DNA from: Typhlomys cinereus
Taxonomy: Eukaryota > Chordata > Mammalia > Rodentia > Platacanthomyidae
Direction: 5' to 3'
DNA length: 64,000 nucleotides
Assembly (NCBI GenBank): GCA_023101885.1
Contig: JALPQD010000361.1
Location: 964,327-1,028,326 of the forward strand
Positions within the stretch are counted from its first letter, which is position 1; every line of letters starts with the position of its first letter. The notes beneath the pieces were generated by a model. The model ran no database searches, was not told where the DNA came from, and saw only the letters and a list, made by a program, of their open reading frames with translations. Below, one piece after another: positions 23,020-34,272 of the stretch. Position numbers and translations under genes: made by a program.

Positions 23020-26000
23020 CCACTAATGTGAAAATTCCCAAATCCAAAAATAACAAGAATCAACATATACTTCTCAATTATATCCTTAAATATTAATAGA
23101 CTCAACTCACCAATCAAAAGATATAAGCTAACAGCCTGAATTAAAAATCCCAACCCATCAATTTTCTGCCTTCGAGAAGCTCACCATGAGAGAAAGGCAC
23201 TTCTTAGGGTGAAAGACTGGTCAGAGATGCCAAGCCAATGGAACTAGGGTAAAAGTAGGAGCCATTCTAATGTCTGAGAACACAGACATCAAGCCAAATT
23301 AAACCACAAGAGACACAGAAGGGCACTACATGCTCATTAAGGAAACAACCCATCAAGAAGACTCCACAGTTCTACATATACTCACATCAAGCACAGACCT
23401 ACTCACATCCACTAAACAAACTACAGCACTAAAACTATAAATCAACCTAAAAATGATAAAATAGAGGATTTCAACACCCACTCTCACTAATAGATGATCA
23501 AGAGGATAAAAATTAAACAGAGACACACTGGAACTATATCAAGTCATAAAACAATGGATCTGACCGACATCTATCAAAGTTTGCGTCATAGTATAAAGGA
23601 ATGCACTTTCTTTCAGCAGTTCATGGAACTTTCTCCAAAATAGACCAAATACTAGGACATAAATCAAACTTCCCCAAATACAGAAAAATTTAAATTTAAA
23701 TCTGACATCTAGAGCAAGATAAACAAGAGAAAGTCAACAAACTCCTGGAAACTATACAACATGCAGTGGGTCAGAGCACAAAGCAAAATGGAAATAAAAA
23801 ATTCTCAGAAGTTAATAATAATAAATAAGCAGCATCCCTAAATCAGTTGGACACGATGAGGGTAGTCCTAAGAGGAAAGTTTATAACACTCAACACCACA
23901 GAAACAAAAAAATAGAAGCATCACAAGTAAATAGCTTAACAATGCACCTTAAAGCTCTAGAGAAACAAAAACAGATCAATCCCCAAAACGGAAAAAAAGT
24001 CAGAGATTAATAGGATCAGGAGTGAGATTAAAACAAAGAAAACAATTACAGTCAATAAAACTAAGACTTGGTTCTTTGAAAAAAATAAGATCGATAAACA
24101 CTAGCCAAATTAGCTAAAACCAGAAAAGAGAAAACCTAAATTAATAAAATTAGAAATGAAAGTGGATGTCATGAAACCAATACCAAGGAAATTCAGAGAA
24201 TCATTAGGACACATAAGAAAAATTTATACTCCACCAATTTGACAATCAGAAAATAATTGATTTCTCAGCACATATAATGCACCAAAGTTGAATTAGGATA
24301 AATTAAATTGTCTAAACAGTCCTACAACAAGTAATGAAATTAAAGTAGCAATTAAAAAACTCACAATGAAAAAAGCCCAAGACCAGATGGATTAAACACA
24401 GGATTCTACCAGACATTTAAAGAACAACTAACACCATTACTTCTCAAAGCATTCCACAAAATATAAAAATAAGGAACACTTCCAAAATCATTCTACTAAG
24501 CTAATATTATACTGAATCCATGATAAAATAAAAGTATTACAAAGAAGGACAACTAATTATAGGCCAATCTTATTGATGAACACAGAAGCAAAAATATTGA
24601 ATAAAATACTAAAAATCTAAATTAAAAAACACATCAGGAAGACCATTTACTATGACCAGGTTGGTTTTTTCCAGAAATAGAAAGTTGGTTCAATATATGC
24701 AGATGAATAGATATAATTCATCATACAAACAAATCCAAGTATAAGAACTACATGATCTCAATAGATGCACAAAAAAACTTTTGACAAAATTCGACATTCT
24801 TCTATGATAAATGCCCTGGAAATAGCAGGAATATGAGGAAAATATATGAGCATAATAAAGGCCATATATTAAAAATCTTAAAACAAAAGCCATGCTGAAG
24901 GGTGAAAAGCTTGACACATCCCCCTTTGAATCAGGAACTAGACAAGGTTTTCTCCTCTCACCATTTTTGCTTACTGCTGTGCTTAAAGTCTTCGCTAGAG
25001 CTACAAGATGAAAGAGGGAGATAAAAGGGATACAAACAGGAAAGGAAGAATCCAAGCTATCTCTGTTTGCAGATGATACAATTCTATACCTAAAAGACCG
25101 CAAAGTTTTCACCAGAAAACTCCTGGAACTGATATGTTCAGTAGAATAGGGACTACAAAATTAATGTGCAAAAATCAGTAGCCTTCCTACACCAAGATGA
25201 ACACAGCAAGAAAGAACTGAGATAAGTAATTCTATTTATCAGAGTTCCAAAAAAGAAATACCATGGAATAAATCTAACCAAAGATGTGAAAAACCTGTAT
25301 AGAAAGAGATCTCAGCACGTACTAGAAGGTGAAAAGACCTCTCTTGTTCCTGGATTAGCAGAATCAGCATCTTTAAATGACCGTATTACCAAAATGACTA
25401 CATAGACTCAATGCTTTACTAATCAAAATTTCAATGCAGTTCTTCACAGAAATTGATAAAGCAATTTTGAAATTCACATTGAAGCACAGACAACCTAGGA
25501 TAGCACAACAATTTGAGTGGTAAAACTCTGCTGGAGGATCACCACGCAGTCCTGAAATTATACTCCAGAGTTTTAGTAATGAAATCAGCACGGTATTAGT
25601 TCCAGAACAGATATATAGATAAATGTATCAGAATTGAAAGCTCTGATATAAGCTCAGACACTTACAAGCAACTGATTTTTTAACATAGGAATCAAAGAAA
25701 TGGGGAAAGAACAGCATTTTCAACAAATGGTGCTGAGAAAATTGCATATTTGCATGCAGAAGGATGAATTGGACTTTTATCTGTCACCCTCTACAAAAAA
25801 ATTAATTCCAATTGGATCAAAAACATCAAAGTTAGACTGGACTGTAAAACTCCTAGAAGAGATTTAAAAAGCTTCCCTTCAAAAAAAAACTTGTTAATCA
25901 AGCACAATATGGAAGAAAATCTTTGCTGATCATAAATCTCATGGAGAACTATTATTCAGAATAAACAAAGAATTCAAAAATACCAAGGAAGTAACAACCC

Positions 26001-26260
26001 ACTTAAAATGGACCTTAGATCTCAAAAGAAAACTTTCACAGGACAAAATTCAAAAGTCTAACAAATATCTTAAAAAGTTCTACCTCCCTAGCCATTAGGA
26101 AAAGACAAATTAAAACTACTCAGATATCATTTCACCCCAGTCAAACGGCTAAAATCCAAAATATAAACAAGTAACAAGTGCTCGTGAGGATTCTGGAAGA
26201 CAGGAGTCCTCACTGGCTGTTGGTGGGAACCTCGTGGAAGAGGGGCTGTAGGATGTTGAG
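23020..26260 (+). pseudogene. L1 ORF2 remnant (endonuclease and reverse transcriptase), broken
   Basis: ORF2p nicks target DNA and reverse-transcribes L1 RNA. In order I see the N-terminal endonuclease region with DFNT (23467-23478), 'tcatggaactttctccaaaa' of the endonuclease C-terminal part near 23624, then reverse transcriptase motifs: GTRQG (24934-24948; the cysteine that usually follows is Phe) and the catalytic FADD box at 25066-25077, still flanked by SL and TILYL in the same frame. Stops and frameshifts interrupt all frames elsewhere. Roughly 3.2 kb survive of the usual ~3.8 kb. Confidence 0.88.
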
Positions 26261-26567
26261 AGTCTAAAGAGTTTGCGTGTTGGGCAGGTATCGCCGGCCA
26301 GAACACTCCAGTCATCACAAAGCTGCTGCAACCGAGAACTCACTACAAGGAGAGCCACTCCCTTCAGACTACACTATGGCAGACATAACAAGGACACTCA
26401 GGGAGAACCTTTGGGCAGGTAGTGGAGAAAAAAAGAGAGCTTTCCCACTTGTGCGTATGCCCACGTATGAGCACTTATCTTATACTACCACAAAGACCTG
26501 GCCCCTTATGAGTAATGACACCCCAGAGGGAGAACAGAGATCCACACATGTAAAGGGACATGAGGTG

Positions 26568-26989
26568 TGTAGCAGTTCACCTGCATGGTTGCTGATAAAT
26601 GACCATCAAACAGCTTAAGGGAACAAGGGTTTATTCTCTTACGATTCCTGGTTACAGTTCTTGGTCCAGCTTGACGGGAGAGCACGCACCAACACCAGGG
26701 CCCAGGGAACTGGCCACACCATCACTGCATAACGGCTGAGAGATGGACAATCCTTACTTGCCAGACCAGCACGTCTGGCCAAGTGAACAGAACGATGCCC
26801 ACTCTCTCAACCAGCTCTCTGTGATTTATCCATGGTCTAATCCCACCCACCATGGGCTGGGTCTTCCCCATCAGCTAGACAATCTCCTGCAGGTTTGCCC
26901 TGGGCTTAACTCAACCATCAACTCTCTACAACTGTGCCCAGAGCCCAAACCCTCAAGAGTCAAGTTGGCACCTGTGCTTAACTATGACA
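26568..26989 (-). mobile_element. Solo MaLR (ERVL-type) LTR with perfect 5-bp target-site duplication
   Basis: On the - strand this begins TGTCATAGTTAAGCACAGG and ends in ACA at 26568; it aligns end to end with the two LTRs of the provirus at 29790-31839. It is flanked by AGGTG at 26563-26567 and AGGTG at 26990-26994, the 5-bp duplication expected for ERVL/MaLR integration. With no internal sequence and one LTR it is a solo LTR. It sits about 300 bases after the truncated L1. Confidence 0.9.
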
Positions 26990-28739
26990 AGGTGGAAGGC
27001 ACACGGCTGGGTTGGTGAAGGGAAGAGAGTGGAAGAGGAAGGGGGAGGGGCAGGAGGCAAGGACACAAACTCATTTTGTTTGTATATCAAAAATTCTTCA
27101 TTAAAAATGCTAAAAATATAAAATTCACTTAAATCTAAAGTTGTATAACACAACTACATCATTTTCCAAATTTCATGTGAATTACATGAGTACCTATGTA
27201 ATTAAACTTTAAACTGTAGTTCAAAATCATGCTGGTAAATCAAAGCTCTTTCCCATTCTTATAACTTCTATTATAAATGCATACAAATATTAAGCAGCAT
27301 TTCCAAGCTAACGTGCATGGCATCGTGGTTTAGTTTGAGTCTTGGGCACAGAGCTGAAGTTGGTATGCAGGAGCAGGATGGGGACTGTAAACCATGTGGG
27401 GTCTTGGGATCATCCCGGATAGAGGGAGCAGAATCCAGATGTTCCCTCAGCGTGGTTCTTGGGTGGGGCATATCCCCTGGGAGAAGCTGCTCTTGCAGAG
27501 CGCAGCTCTTCCTCTTCGCTTTAGGTGGTTTTGTTTGCTTTTGAGAGAGGTTCTTGCTCTGAGACCCAGGCGGGCCTTGAACTGTGTGTAAATTCTCTTT
27601 CCTCTGCGTCTGAGCAGCTCATTCCCAGGTCGGCACCTGCATACCCAGCAAGCTGATGCCATCCTAGATGTACACGGAGAGCCAAAACTGTCCACTCTAC
27701 TTTTGGCAGATAGAACCGCAAGTTTCTGTTTCTGAAGAGGAATGTGGCAGGTGTCTCCTAAGGTTTTCCTGCTGAAACTTTACATTGAAACTGAAATTCT
27801 GGAAACTGTCCCTTCAATTGTCCGGTATACCTCTCTTCCTTGGAGAGATAAGAATGAAGGTGAGGGACAAGCTGTGGACATTTTCCCTTGGTTCGACACA
27901 CAGCTGGCTGTGCTGATGATCTCGGTCACTTACTTTGGACACCTCTAACTCAGTGCTTTGTGGTCGATGTATTTATTGGCTAATCCTTCATAGTGACCCA
28001 GGAATGTACAGTTCTCAAAGTGCTCTGCTTTTCTCTGCTGAGGAAGGCTTTGAGGACTGTGAAGGCTTTAGTAATATTCCGAACCAGTCAACACCGAGCG
28101 GCACACAAATGCTGGGCATCCGCTGCCTCGGGAGGAGGAGGCTAAACACTGAATTTATGCTGTTCCTGGTGCCACAGACACGCATCAAATCTAGAACTGG
28201 AATCTAGAGTCACAGAGAGAAAAAGCAGAAATCCTCTGAGGTACAAAGGCTTAAAAAGTCAGGGTGACTTACTTACTCCACAGAACCCTGCTTAAAAAAT
28301 ACTTTGTTTACGGAAACCTCGAAATGTGGCAAGTGTGAAACCCTAGCTACGTGCCCTGCACCTATGGTATTGATGGATAGATGATGTCTTCACTCTTTAC
28401 ACACAACTCAGGAAGTTAGAAAGGCTAATGGTACTTTGGGAAAATGTAAAGTGAAAAATTATTCTTATTTTCAAATAATTTAAATTTTTCACTTTTACAA
28501 ACCACTTTTGAACATAGAGAACTTTGGCAAGCTTTGTTCTCCGTAGATTAATGTAAGTTGTCATTTTCTAACAGAAGTTTTTGTCAATCAAACATTCTCA
28601 GCCTTCAGTAAATCTGTGAAAAAACTTACTGCTTAACAAATTTATGGGCTACATGAGCAACTATTTAAGGAATTTTATGCATCTATAATTTTGAAGCTGT
28701 AACAGTTGCTACAACTCACATTAAGTCATCTCATGGATT
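26990..28739. other. Unique sequence, no feature seen
   Basis: Several overlapping 60-90 residue frames at 27300-28210 have no recognisable content. No gene call is justified. Confidence 0.5.
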
Positions 28740-28756
28740 AAAAGTTATAATGTAGA

Positions 28757-29055
28757 GGGGGCTGAGAGGTGGCTCAGGGGGTAAGCCTCTGCCTTGCAGG
28801 CGGGAGGTCCTGAGTTCGGATCCTAGATCCCACGTATAGACGCCAGGCGAAAGGGGGCGGCCTGCGTTTCTGGTCCTGGTAGGGCGGAGCCTGTGAATCC
28901 CGGGGCAGAGTAAACAAGGAGGAGGTGGAGGCGTCCATGGTGGTTCCCGAATTCGTCCGTGGTTTTACACACACAGACATACATACACACACACACACAC
29001 ACGTGCACACACACACGCATATATGCACAATTGAATAAATAATAAATAATTTTTA
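28757..29055 (+). mobile_element. tRNA-derived SINE with unfamiliar body, copy 1
   Basis: Head: GGGGCTGAGAGG with an A-box-like TGGCTCAGGGGG (28770-28781) and a B box GTTCGGATC (28814-28822), the internal RNA polymerase III promoter layout. Body: a GC-rich ~120-base part ('cggcctgcgtttctggtc', 'ggaggcgtccatggtggt', 'cgaattcgtccgtggt') not found in B1, B2, B4 or ID as I know them. Tail: (CA)n then 'caattgaataaataataaat' and short A runs. It is flanked by a perfect 17-bp duplication AAAAGTTATAATGTAGA (28740-28756 and 29056-29072), and the site TT|AAAA is the L1 endonuclease preference. Confidence 0.92.
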
Positions 29056-29199
29056 AAAAGTTATAATGTAGAATATTTTATATCATTCATAGTAAATATA
29101 TCATCGAACCAATGTGTCAAATAAAAAGTACAGCAAATAGTCTTAAATGTATTGATGATACCACTTTAGACTTTTTTAAATTGCAGTATGGATGCATTA

Positions 29200-29788
29200 T
29201 ATTGAGTGTTAATGACATATGTGTGATGAGCTTATGATGCTGTGTATTTACATCATATATATGATTCTAATGTATGCTTATGATGAATGCATTTATGTTG
29301 TGTATATGTCTATGTTGTGATTTTACTTATGATTATATATGTATATGTTCATATATGTTTATGTTTATGTTGTATGTAAGTTTATGGTGTGCATTTTTTA
29401 TGTAGCTATGATGCTTTCATTTGTATGTTTTGTATGTGAATGTGATTTAAATATGTATGATGTATGTGTTTATGTATGTGCATGATGCAAGTATATGTAT
29501 GTGCAGATGTATGATGTGTGTATGGTATATATGAGTGTATATGTGTGTTTATGTATGTGAATGTGTCTGTGTGTTTATGATTCATATGTACACATGCATA
29601 TGTGTTTAATGTGTGTCTGTTTGTGTGAGTATATATGTGTGTCTGTGCATATGTGTGTCTGTGTATACATGTATGTTATGTACATGTGTCTATATGTATG
29701 AATGATATGTGCATATATGCTATGTATGCATGTGTATGTGTGTATATGTCATGTGTATATGTATGTATGTATGATATGTGTAATGCAT
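29200..29788. repeat. Degenerate TATG/TGTA simple-repeat tract
   Basis: About 590 bases dominated by ATGTATG, TGTGTATATG and TTTATG words, an expanded and mutated microsatellite. The MaLR provirus inserted at its right edge. Confidence 0.8.
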
Positions 29789-29789
29789 G

Positions 29790-30227
29790 TGTCATAGTTA
29801 GGCACAGGTGCCAACTGGATAGTTGAGAGTTTGAGCTCTGGGCACATTTGTAGAGAATTAGTGGTTGAGTTAAGCCCAGAGCAAACCTGCAGGCGATTGT
29901 CTAGCTGATGGGGAAGGTCCGTCCTATGGTGAGTGGGATTAGGCCCTGGAATAAAAGTCAGAGAGCTGGTTGAGAAAGTGGGCATCCTTATGTACACTTG
30001 GCCAGACATGCTGGTCTGGCAAGTAAGGATTGTCCCTCTCTCAGCCATTACATAGAGATGGTGTGGCCGGTTCCCTCAGCCCTGGTATTGGCCCTGGTAT
30101 TGGTGCATGCTCTCCTATCAAGCTGGACTAAGAACTGTAACCAGTAATTGTAAGAGAAAATAAATCCCTTGTTCCCTTAATCTATTGGATGGTCATTTAT
30201 CAGCAACCATGCAGGTGAACGGTAACA
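29790..30227 (+). repeat. 5' LTR of the MaLR provirus
   Basis: Starts TGTCATAGTTAGGCACAGG and ends GGTAACA. It carries a direct duplication of about 12 bases ('ggccctggtatt' repeated near 30096-30120) absent from the 3' LTR. An AATAAA-type signal lies at 30160-30166. Confidence 0.92.
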
Positions 30228-31417
30228 GAATTTGGTAACCAAGATGTGGGGTATTGCTGATACATCTGGCTATGTGGATTCTGAATGGTTTTGTTGGAGA
30301 AACTTTGAAACATTTAAAGCTTTCGAACTTGTGGATTACAAATACCATTCTGCAGAGTTTAATGGGCCATTTGGATAATAAAAATGCTGAGAGAGTTGCG
30401 GATTGTTTGGGCCCAGTTTGTGAGGAAGGGAATGAGGACTTCGGTAAAGTTGAATTTTGAGATGGTAGACTGGTTTGTTGATAAAGGAGAGCTGTATTGA
30501 GGCCGTGAAGCTCTGGATGAGGAAAGTGCAGGTAGCAGAACAACTGCCGCTGTTGGAGTTATGAGTATCATTGAAGGAAAATCTAGTGGTTTGCATTGGG
30601 ACAGTGGAAGACATAAAATCCACTGTATGGTGGTTTGAAAACCTGGATTCCTTCAGGGGCCAAAAGCCCAAGCTGAAGCCATTTTTGGTCTTTTAGAAGT
30701 TTGAGCTGCATAAAAGGGGCTTTTCCAGAGTTAGCATGCTAAAGTTGGTACAACTGTGGCTCAAGTGGACCAAACTACGTTTCAACCTCGCAGTGGAATC
30801 TGGCAGCATCCCTACATGGTACTGGTTTGGGTGTACAATTACAGGATTCATGAAGAGCAGCAAAAGCTTGACACCAAGCGGCAGGCATAGAGTTCCTGCA
30901 AGGAAAGGTGAAGCTTATAGCTGCAGAGGTGAACTGAGAGTACTGCCGGAGATTTCAGGGCCATGTGATGTATGCTGAAGATGACTGCAAGTGGAGATTC
31001 ATCCTGGTTCAGAGGAACTCTGCTTCTACAACTTTAAGCTGCAAAGAGAGACTGGGAATACCTAGAATCTTTGAGCCACCATGACTACATGATGAGCAAC
31101 AGAAGATGGACATTGAAGTAAAGGATGCAGTATTAGATTTGCTGGCCTTTGTTTTTAACTTGATGTTTTCCCATTGTCACAATGATTCTATTTAGGATAT
31201 TTAAATAAAGACTTTTGGTTCCAACATTTTAGCAACTGAACTTTTAATGATTGACATTTTAAATTTGAATACAGAAACTTTTAATTTTCGATTTTCAGAA
31301 TTAATAAAATTAAATATATTTATATTACAAATAAGATAACCTTTGACACTTATGGGAACAAGGATTGAAGGTTACAATTAAAAGTGCTGTTTTTGTGTCA
31401 AGTTGAAAGGGGTGGAG

Positions 31418-31839
31418 TGTCATAGTTAGGCACAGGTGTCAACTTGACAGTTTAGGGTTTGAGCTCTGGGCACATTTGTAGAGAATTAATAGTTGAGTTA
31501 AGCTCAGAGCAAACCTATAAGAAATTGTCTAGCTGATGAGGAAGTCCCAGCCTATGGTGGGTGGGATTAGGCCTGGAATAAAAGACAAAGAGCTGGTTGA
31601 GAGAATTACATCCTTGTGTACACTTGGCCAGACATGCTTGTCTGGCAAGTAAGGATCGTTCCTCTCTCAGCCTTTATGTGGTGATGGTGTGGCCAGTTCC
31701 CTCGGCCCTGGTGTTGGTGCGTGCTCTCCTATCAAGCTGGACTAAGAACTGTAACCAGTAATTGTAAGAGAAATAAGACCCTGTTCCCTTAATCTGTTTG
31801 ATGGTCATTTATCAGCAACCATGAAGGCAGACTGCAACA
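31418..31839 (+). repeat. 3' LTR of the MaLR provirus
   Basis: Starts TGTCATAGTTAGGCACAGG immediately after the purine-rich 'ttgaaaggggtggag' and ends CTGCAACA. Aligns along its whole length with the 5' LTR and with the solo LTR at 26568-26989. Confidence 0.92.
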
Positions 31840-31845
31840 TGCATG

Positions 31846-32806
31846 ACGTGTGTAAGGCATTGCATTTGAAAGAATAGTGTAATGCATAGCCTGTGGTTTA
31901 AAATTCACCATCTTTCCAGAGAGAACTGGTTACCTTCCTTCACTTCTTTTCATTTTCCCTTACCTCTTCCTGTTTACTTCTTCTACTTTCTGATGCTGAG
32001 TGTTTAAGAATTCCTGGAGTCAAGTTCTGGTTTGCACTCACTCCCCATCACCTGCTCAGCACTTGTGACGGTTCGTCTGAGGTTTGACATGACAGCAGGG
32101 TCTCCCACTATTCCGGGACACATAGCAGCCCCCTGTTGAGAGAGGTCAGTGATGACTGTCTCAAAGCAAGGTGTGTAGTGAGAAAAGTGTCCTGACCTGC
32201 GACCTGCCAGGAGGATCCCTGTGTCTGCTACAGCTGAGCAGAGCTTCGTACAAACCTCCTCTGCGAGTCACGTGGACAGCAAGTACACGGAAGAGCGTGA
32301 GCATCACTTCTATGAGACGTGAGGACAGGACGGGCCTGGAAGGGTCTGAGCATCGCTTCTGCAAGAAATGTGGACAGCCAGATCTCAGAAGAATCTGAGC
32401 ATTGCTTCTTGAATCCAATTCAAAAGGCTCCTAAATTCCTAAATAGGGAATTAACAGTCCAACATCTACCAGGATGTTTTCCTGTTTGGGAGACCCCACC
32501 TCTACTTGGGGACTTCCTAGATGAGCTCTAAGAACATGGAATGCTTTTCTGCCCTGGCGACTTATCACGAAGGAAAGAGGCCCATGGTCTGAGCCAGGAA
32601 CTAAGGCATCCATCCTCTCCAGGAAACCTTGGACCTCATACACTAAACAGGTTCCCTTTCTTCTCACACAAGTATCAGGCTGTGTCCCAAAGCTGGTCCC
32701 ATCTTGTGGCTGGAGTTTAACAGAGTCCACAGAAACCACAAGCCAAGAAATAAACAATCAAGATAATTATTTTCAATGTGTGATTAATAATATGATCAAA
32801 ACAATG
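31846..32806. other. Unique sequence with a weak internal repeat
   Basis: At 32290-32405 the phrase 'gagcat(c/t)(g/a)cttct' followed by '(g/a)tgaggacag' or 'tgtggacag' recurs three times at ~60-base spacing. Short overlapping frames here are not convincing genes. Confidence 0.45.
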
Positions 32807-32820
32807 GAAAAGAAAATCTT

Positions 32821-32877
32821 TTTTAAAAATTTTTTTATTATTATTATTTATTCAACTGTGCGCATGTGCGTGTGTGC

Positions 32878-32912
<35 letters not shown>

Positions 32913-33124
32913 TGTGTATGTGTAGAACCACGGACGAATTCGCGAACCACCATGGACGCCTCCACCTCCTTCTGCCCCGGGATTCACAGGCTCCGCTCTA
33001 CCAGGACCAGAAGCGCAGGCCGCCCCCGCTTCCACCCGGCATCTATACGTGGGATCTGGGATCCGAACTCAGAACCTTCCACCTGCAAGGTAGAGGCTTA
33101 ACCCCTGAGCCACCTCTCCAGCCT
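32821..33124 (-). mobile_element. tRNA-derived SINE, copy 2
   Basis: On the - strand it has the same order as copy 1: head with 'ggctggagaggtggctcagg', B box near 33066, GC-rich body, CA tail (TG on +, 32880-32910), then the AT-rich end 'gaataaataataataat'. It is flanked by a perfect 14-bp duplication GAAAAGAAAATCTT (32807-32820 and 33125-33138). It lacks about a dozen bases of the body ('ccttgtttact' on +) found in copies 1 and 3. It inserted into an L1 ORF1 scrap. Confidence 0.92.
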
Positions 33125-33340
33125 GAAAAGAAAATCTTAAGAGGAGTTAAATATGAACAGGAGCCAATATGAACAGGAGCACAACAGGCACCTGGATGAG
33201 ATGAAAAAGGCAGTCGAAGAAACAAAACTAGGCATACTAAAGCAGTTGAAAAAAGTCTCATGCAGAGATTAAACTTAAAATTCAAAACAAGCTAATCACA
33301 ATCCAAAAATCAACAGTCTTAACCAACAGAACATGCTCAT
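33125..33340 (+). mobile_element. L1 ORF1 fragment interrupted by SINE copy 2
   Basis: 'caggcacctggatgagatga' and 'aaaactaggcatactaaagc' followed by 'agttgaaaaaagtctc' match the coiled-coil part of rodent L1 ORF1. The piece probably continues on the left side of the SINE (about 32780-32820). Confidence 0.65.
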
Positions 33341-33988
33341 GCTACATTCATTTACATCTAATTCAGGTATGTGATCATTGCTCAGATTCAGTAAAACACA
33401 GATTTCCCAAGTAAATATTGAATAAATGTGGAAAAACTTATACATTCCAGCAATCACATTCCAATAAAGGTTCAAAACTTACAAATGTCAGTTATGAAAG
33501 AAATGTAGATTATAGTCACAGTCGTTGGCCAATGATACACAAGACTTGCAAGGATGTGAGTAATGAGCTGCCCAGGGCATCCTGGGAAGTGTGAGGTGTT
33601 CACAGTCTTCAGGATTGAGCAGACACTGACCGTGAGACTCAGTGATGCTCACTCATCTAAGAGGACGCATGGACACATCAGGAAAGTGTCATGTGGCCTT
33701 GACGGGGTTCTGTGCAGTGCGAAGGCTGTGGTTTTGCTTCAGCCTCTAGATCTAGGGATGTATATGACAGCACTGGGAGAAGTATAGTTGTCGTCTAACA
33801 GTCTACGAGGCATGCAGAGCAGTGGAGGATGAGAGAATATTCTACATATATGACATACTTGTGTAGCATGAGTTCTTATCATGCCCCAGTGTTAGCTGCT
33901 GCCCTCCTCCACCTCCGCCTTCTCCCCATTCCTCCTCATTCCATAGCTTTCTGTTTTGTTTGTTTTTTATCATGCGACCCACTGAGTC
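33341..33988. other. Unique sequence, no feature seen
   Basis: No repeat or coding signal recognised. Confidence 0.5.
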
Positions 33989-34272
33989 TAACCTGGGTCA
34001 TCTATGTGGGCATGGGTGTGGCACTGTCTAACCTGGGTCATCTATGCGGGCATGGGCATGGCACTGTCTAACCTGGGTCATCTATGCGGGCATGGGCGTG
34101 GCACTGTCTAACCTGGGTCATCTATGCGGGCATGGGCGTGGCACTGTCTAACCTGGGTCATCTATGCGGGCATGGGCGTGGCACTGTCTAACCTGGGTCA
34201 TCTATGAGGGCATGGGCGTGGCACTGTCTAACCTGGGTCATCTATGCGGGCATGAGCGTGGCACTGTCTGCT
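33989..34272 (+). repeat. 40-bp minisatellite, 7 copies
   Basis: The unit runs 'tctaacctgggtcatctatg' then 'cgggcatgggcgtggcactg'. Copies are almost identical (changes g/a or g/t at one or two places), so the array is recent or kept homogeneous. Most units contain GGGCGTGGC, the reverse complement of the KLF-type GCCACGCCC box. Confidence 0.95.

Larger units (their letters stand above)
21170..26260 (+). mobile_element. Old rodent-type L1 (LINE-1), nearly 5 kb, 3' end missing
   Basis: Contains an ORF1 remnant, then an ORF2 remnant in the correct order. The match ends near 26250, in the part of L1 that encodes the ORF2 C-terminus ('tgttggtgggaac'), so the last part of ORF2, the 3' UTR and the poly-A tail are lost. 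Everything carries many stops and frameshifts, the longest open stretch being under 150 residues, so the element is long dead. The 21170-21960 part lies upstream of ORF1 and is read as probable 5' UTR, but I do not recognise it and the true 5' border is uncertain. Confidence 0.85.
29790..31839 (+). mobile_element. Complete MaLR (ERVL-type) provirus, 2.05 kb, non-coding
   Basis: Two LTRs in direct orientation flank ~1.19 kb of internal sequence. A 6-bp direct repeat TGCATG abuts both sides (29784-29789 and 31840-31845). Just inside the 5' LTR is 'tttggtaaccaagatgtggg', the typical start of MaLR internal regions, and just before the 3' LTR is 'gtgtcaagttgaaaggggtg', the typical polypurine-tract end. 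The internal part has no gag or pol frame; MaLRs are known to be non-autonomous and moved by ERVL. The two LTRs differ at roughly a tenth of positions by eye, so it is old. Confidence 0.93.

Noticed and set aside
28757..28830. Possible tRNA gene
   Set aside because: A and B boxes belong to the SINE head; no cloverleaf with a proper acceptor stem, and the same head occurs in three other SINE copies.
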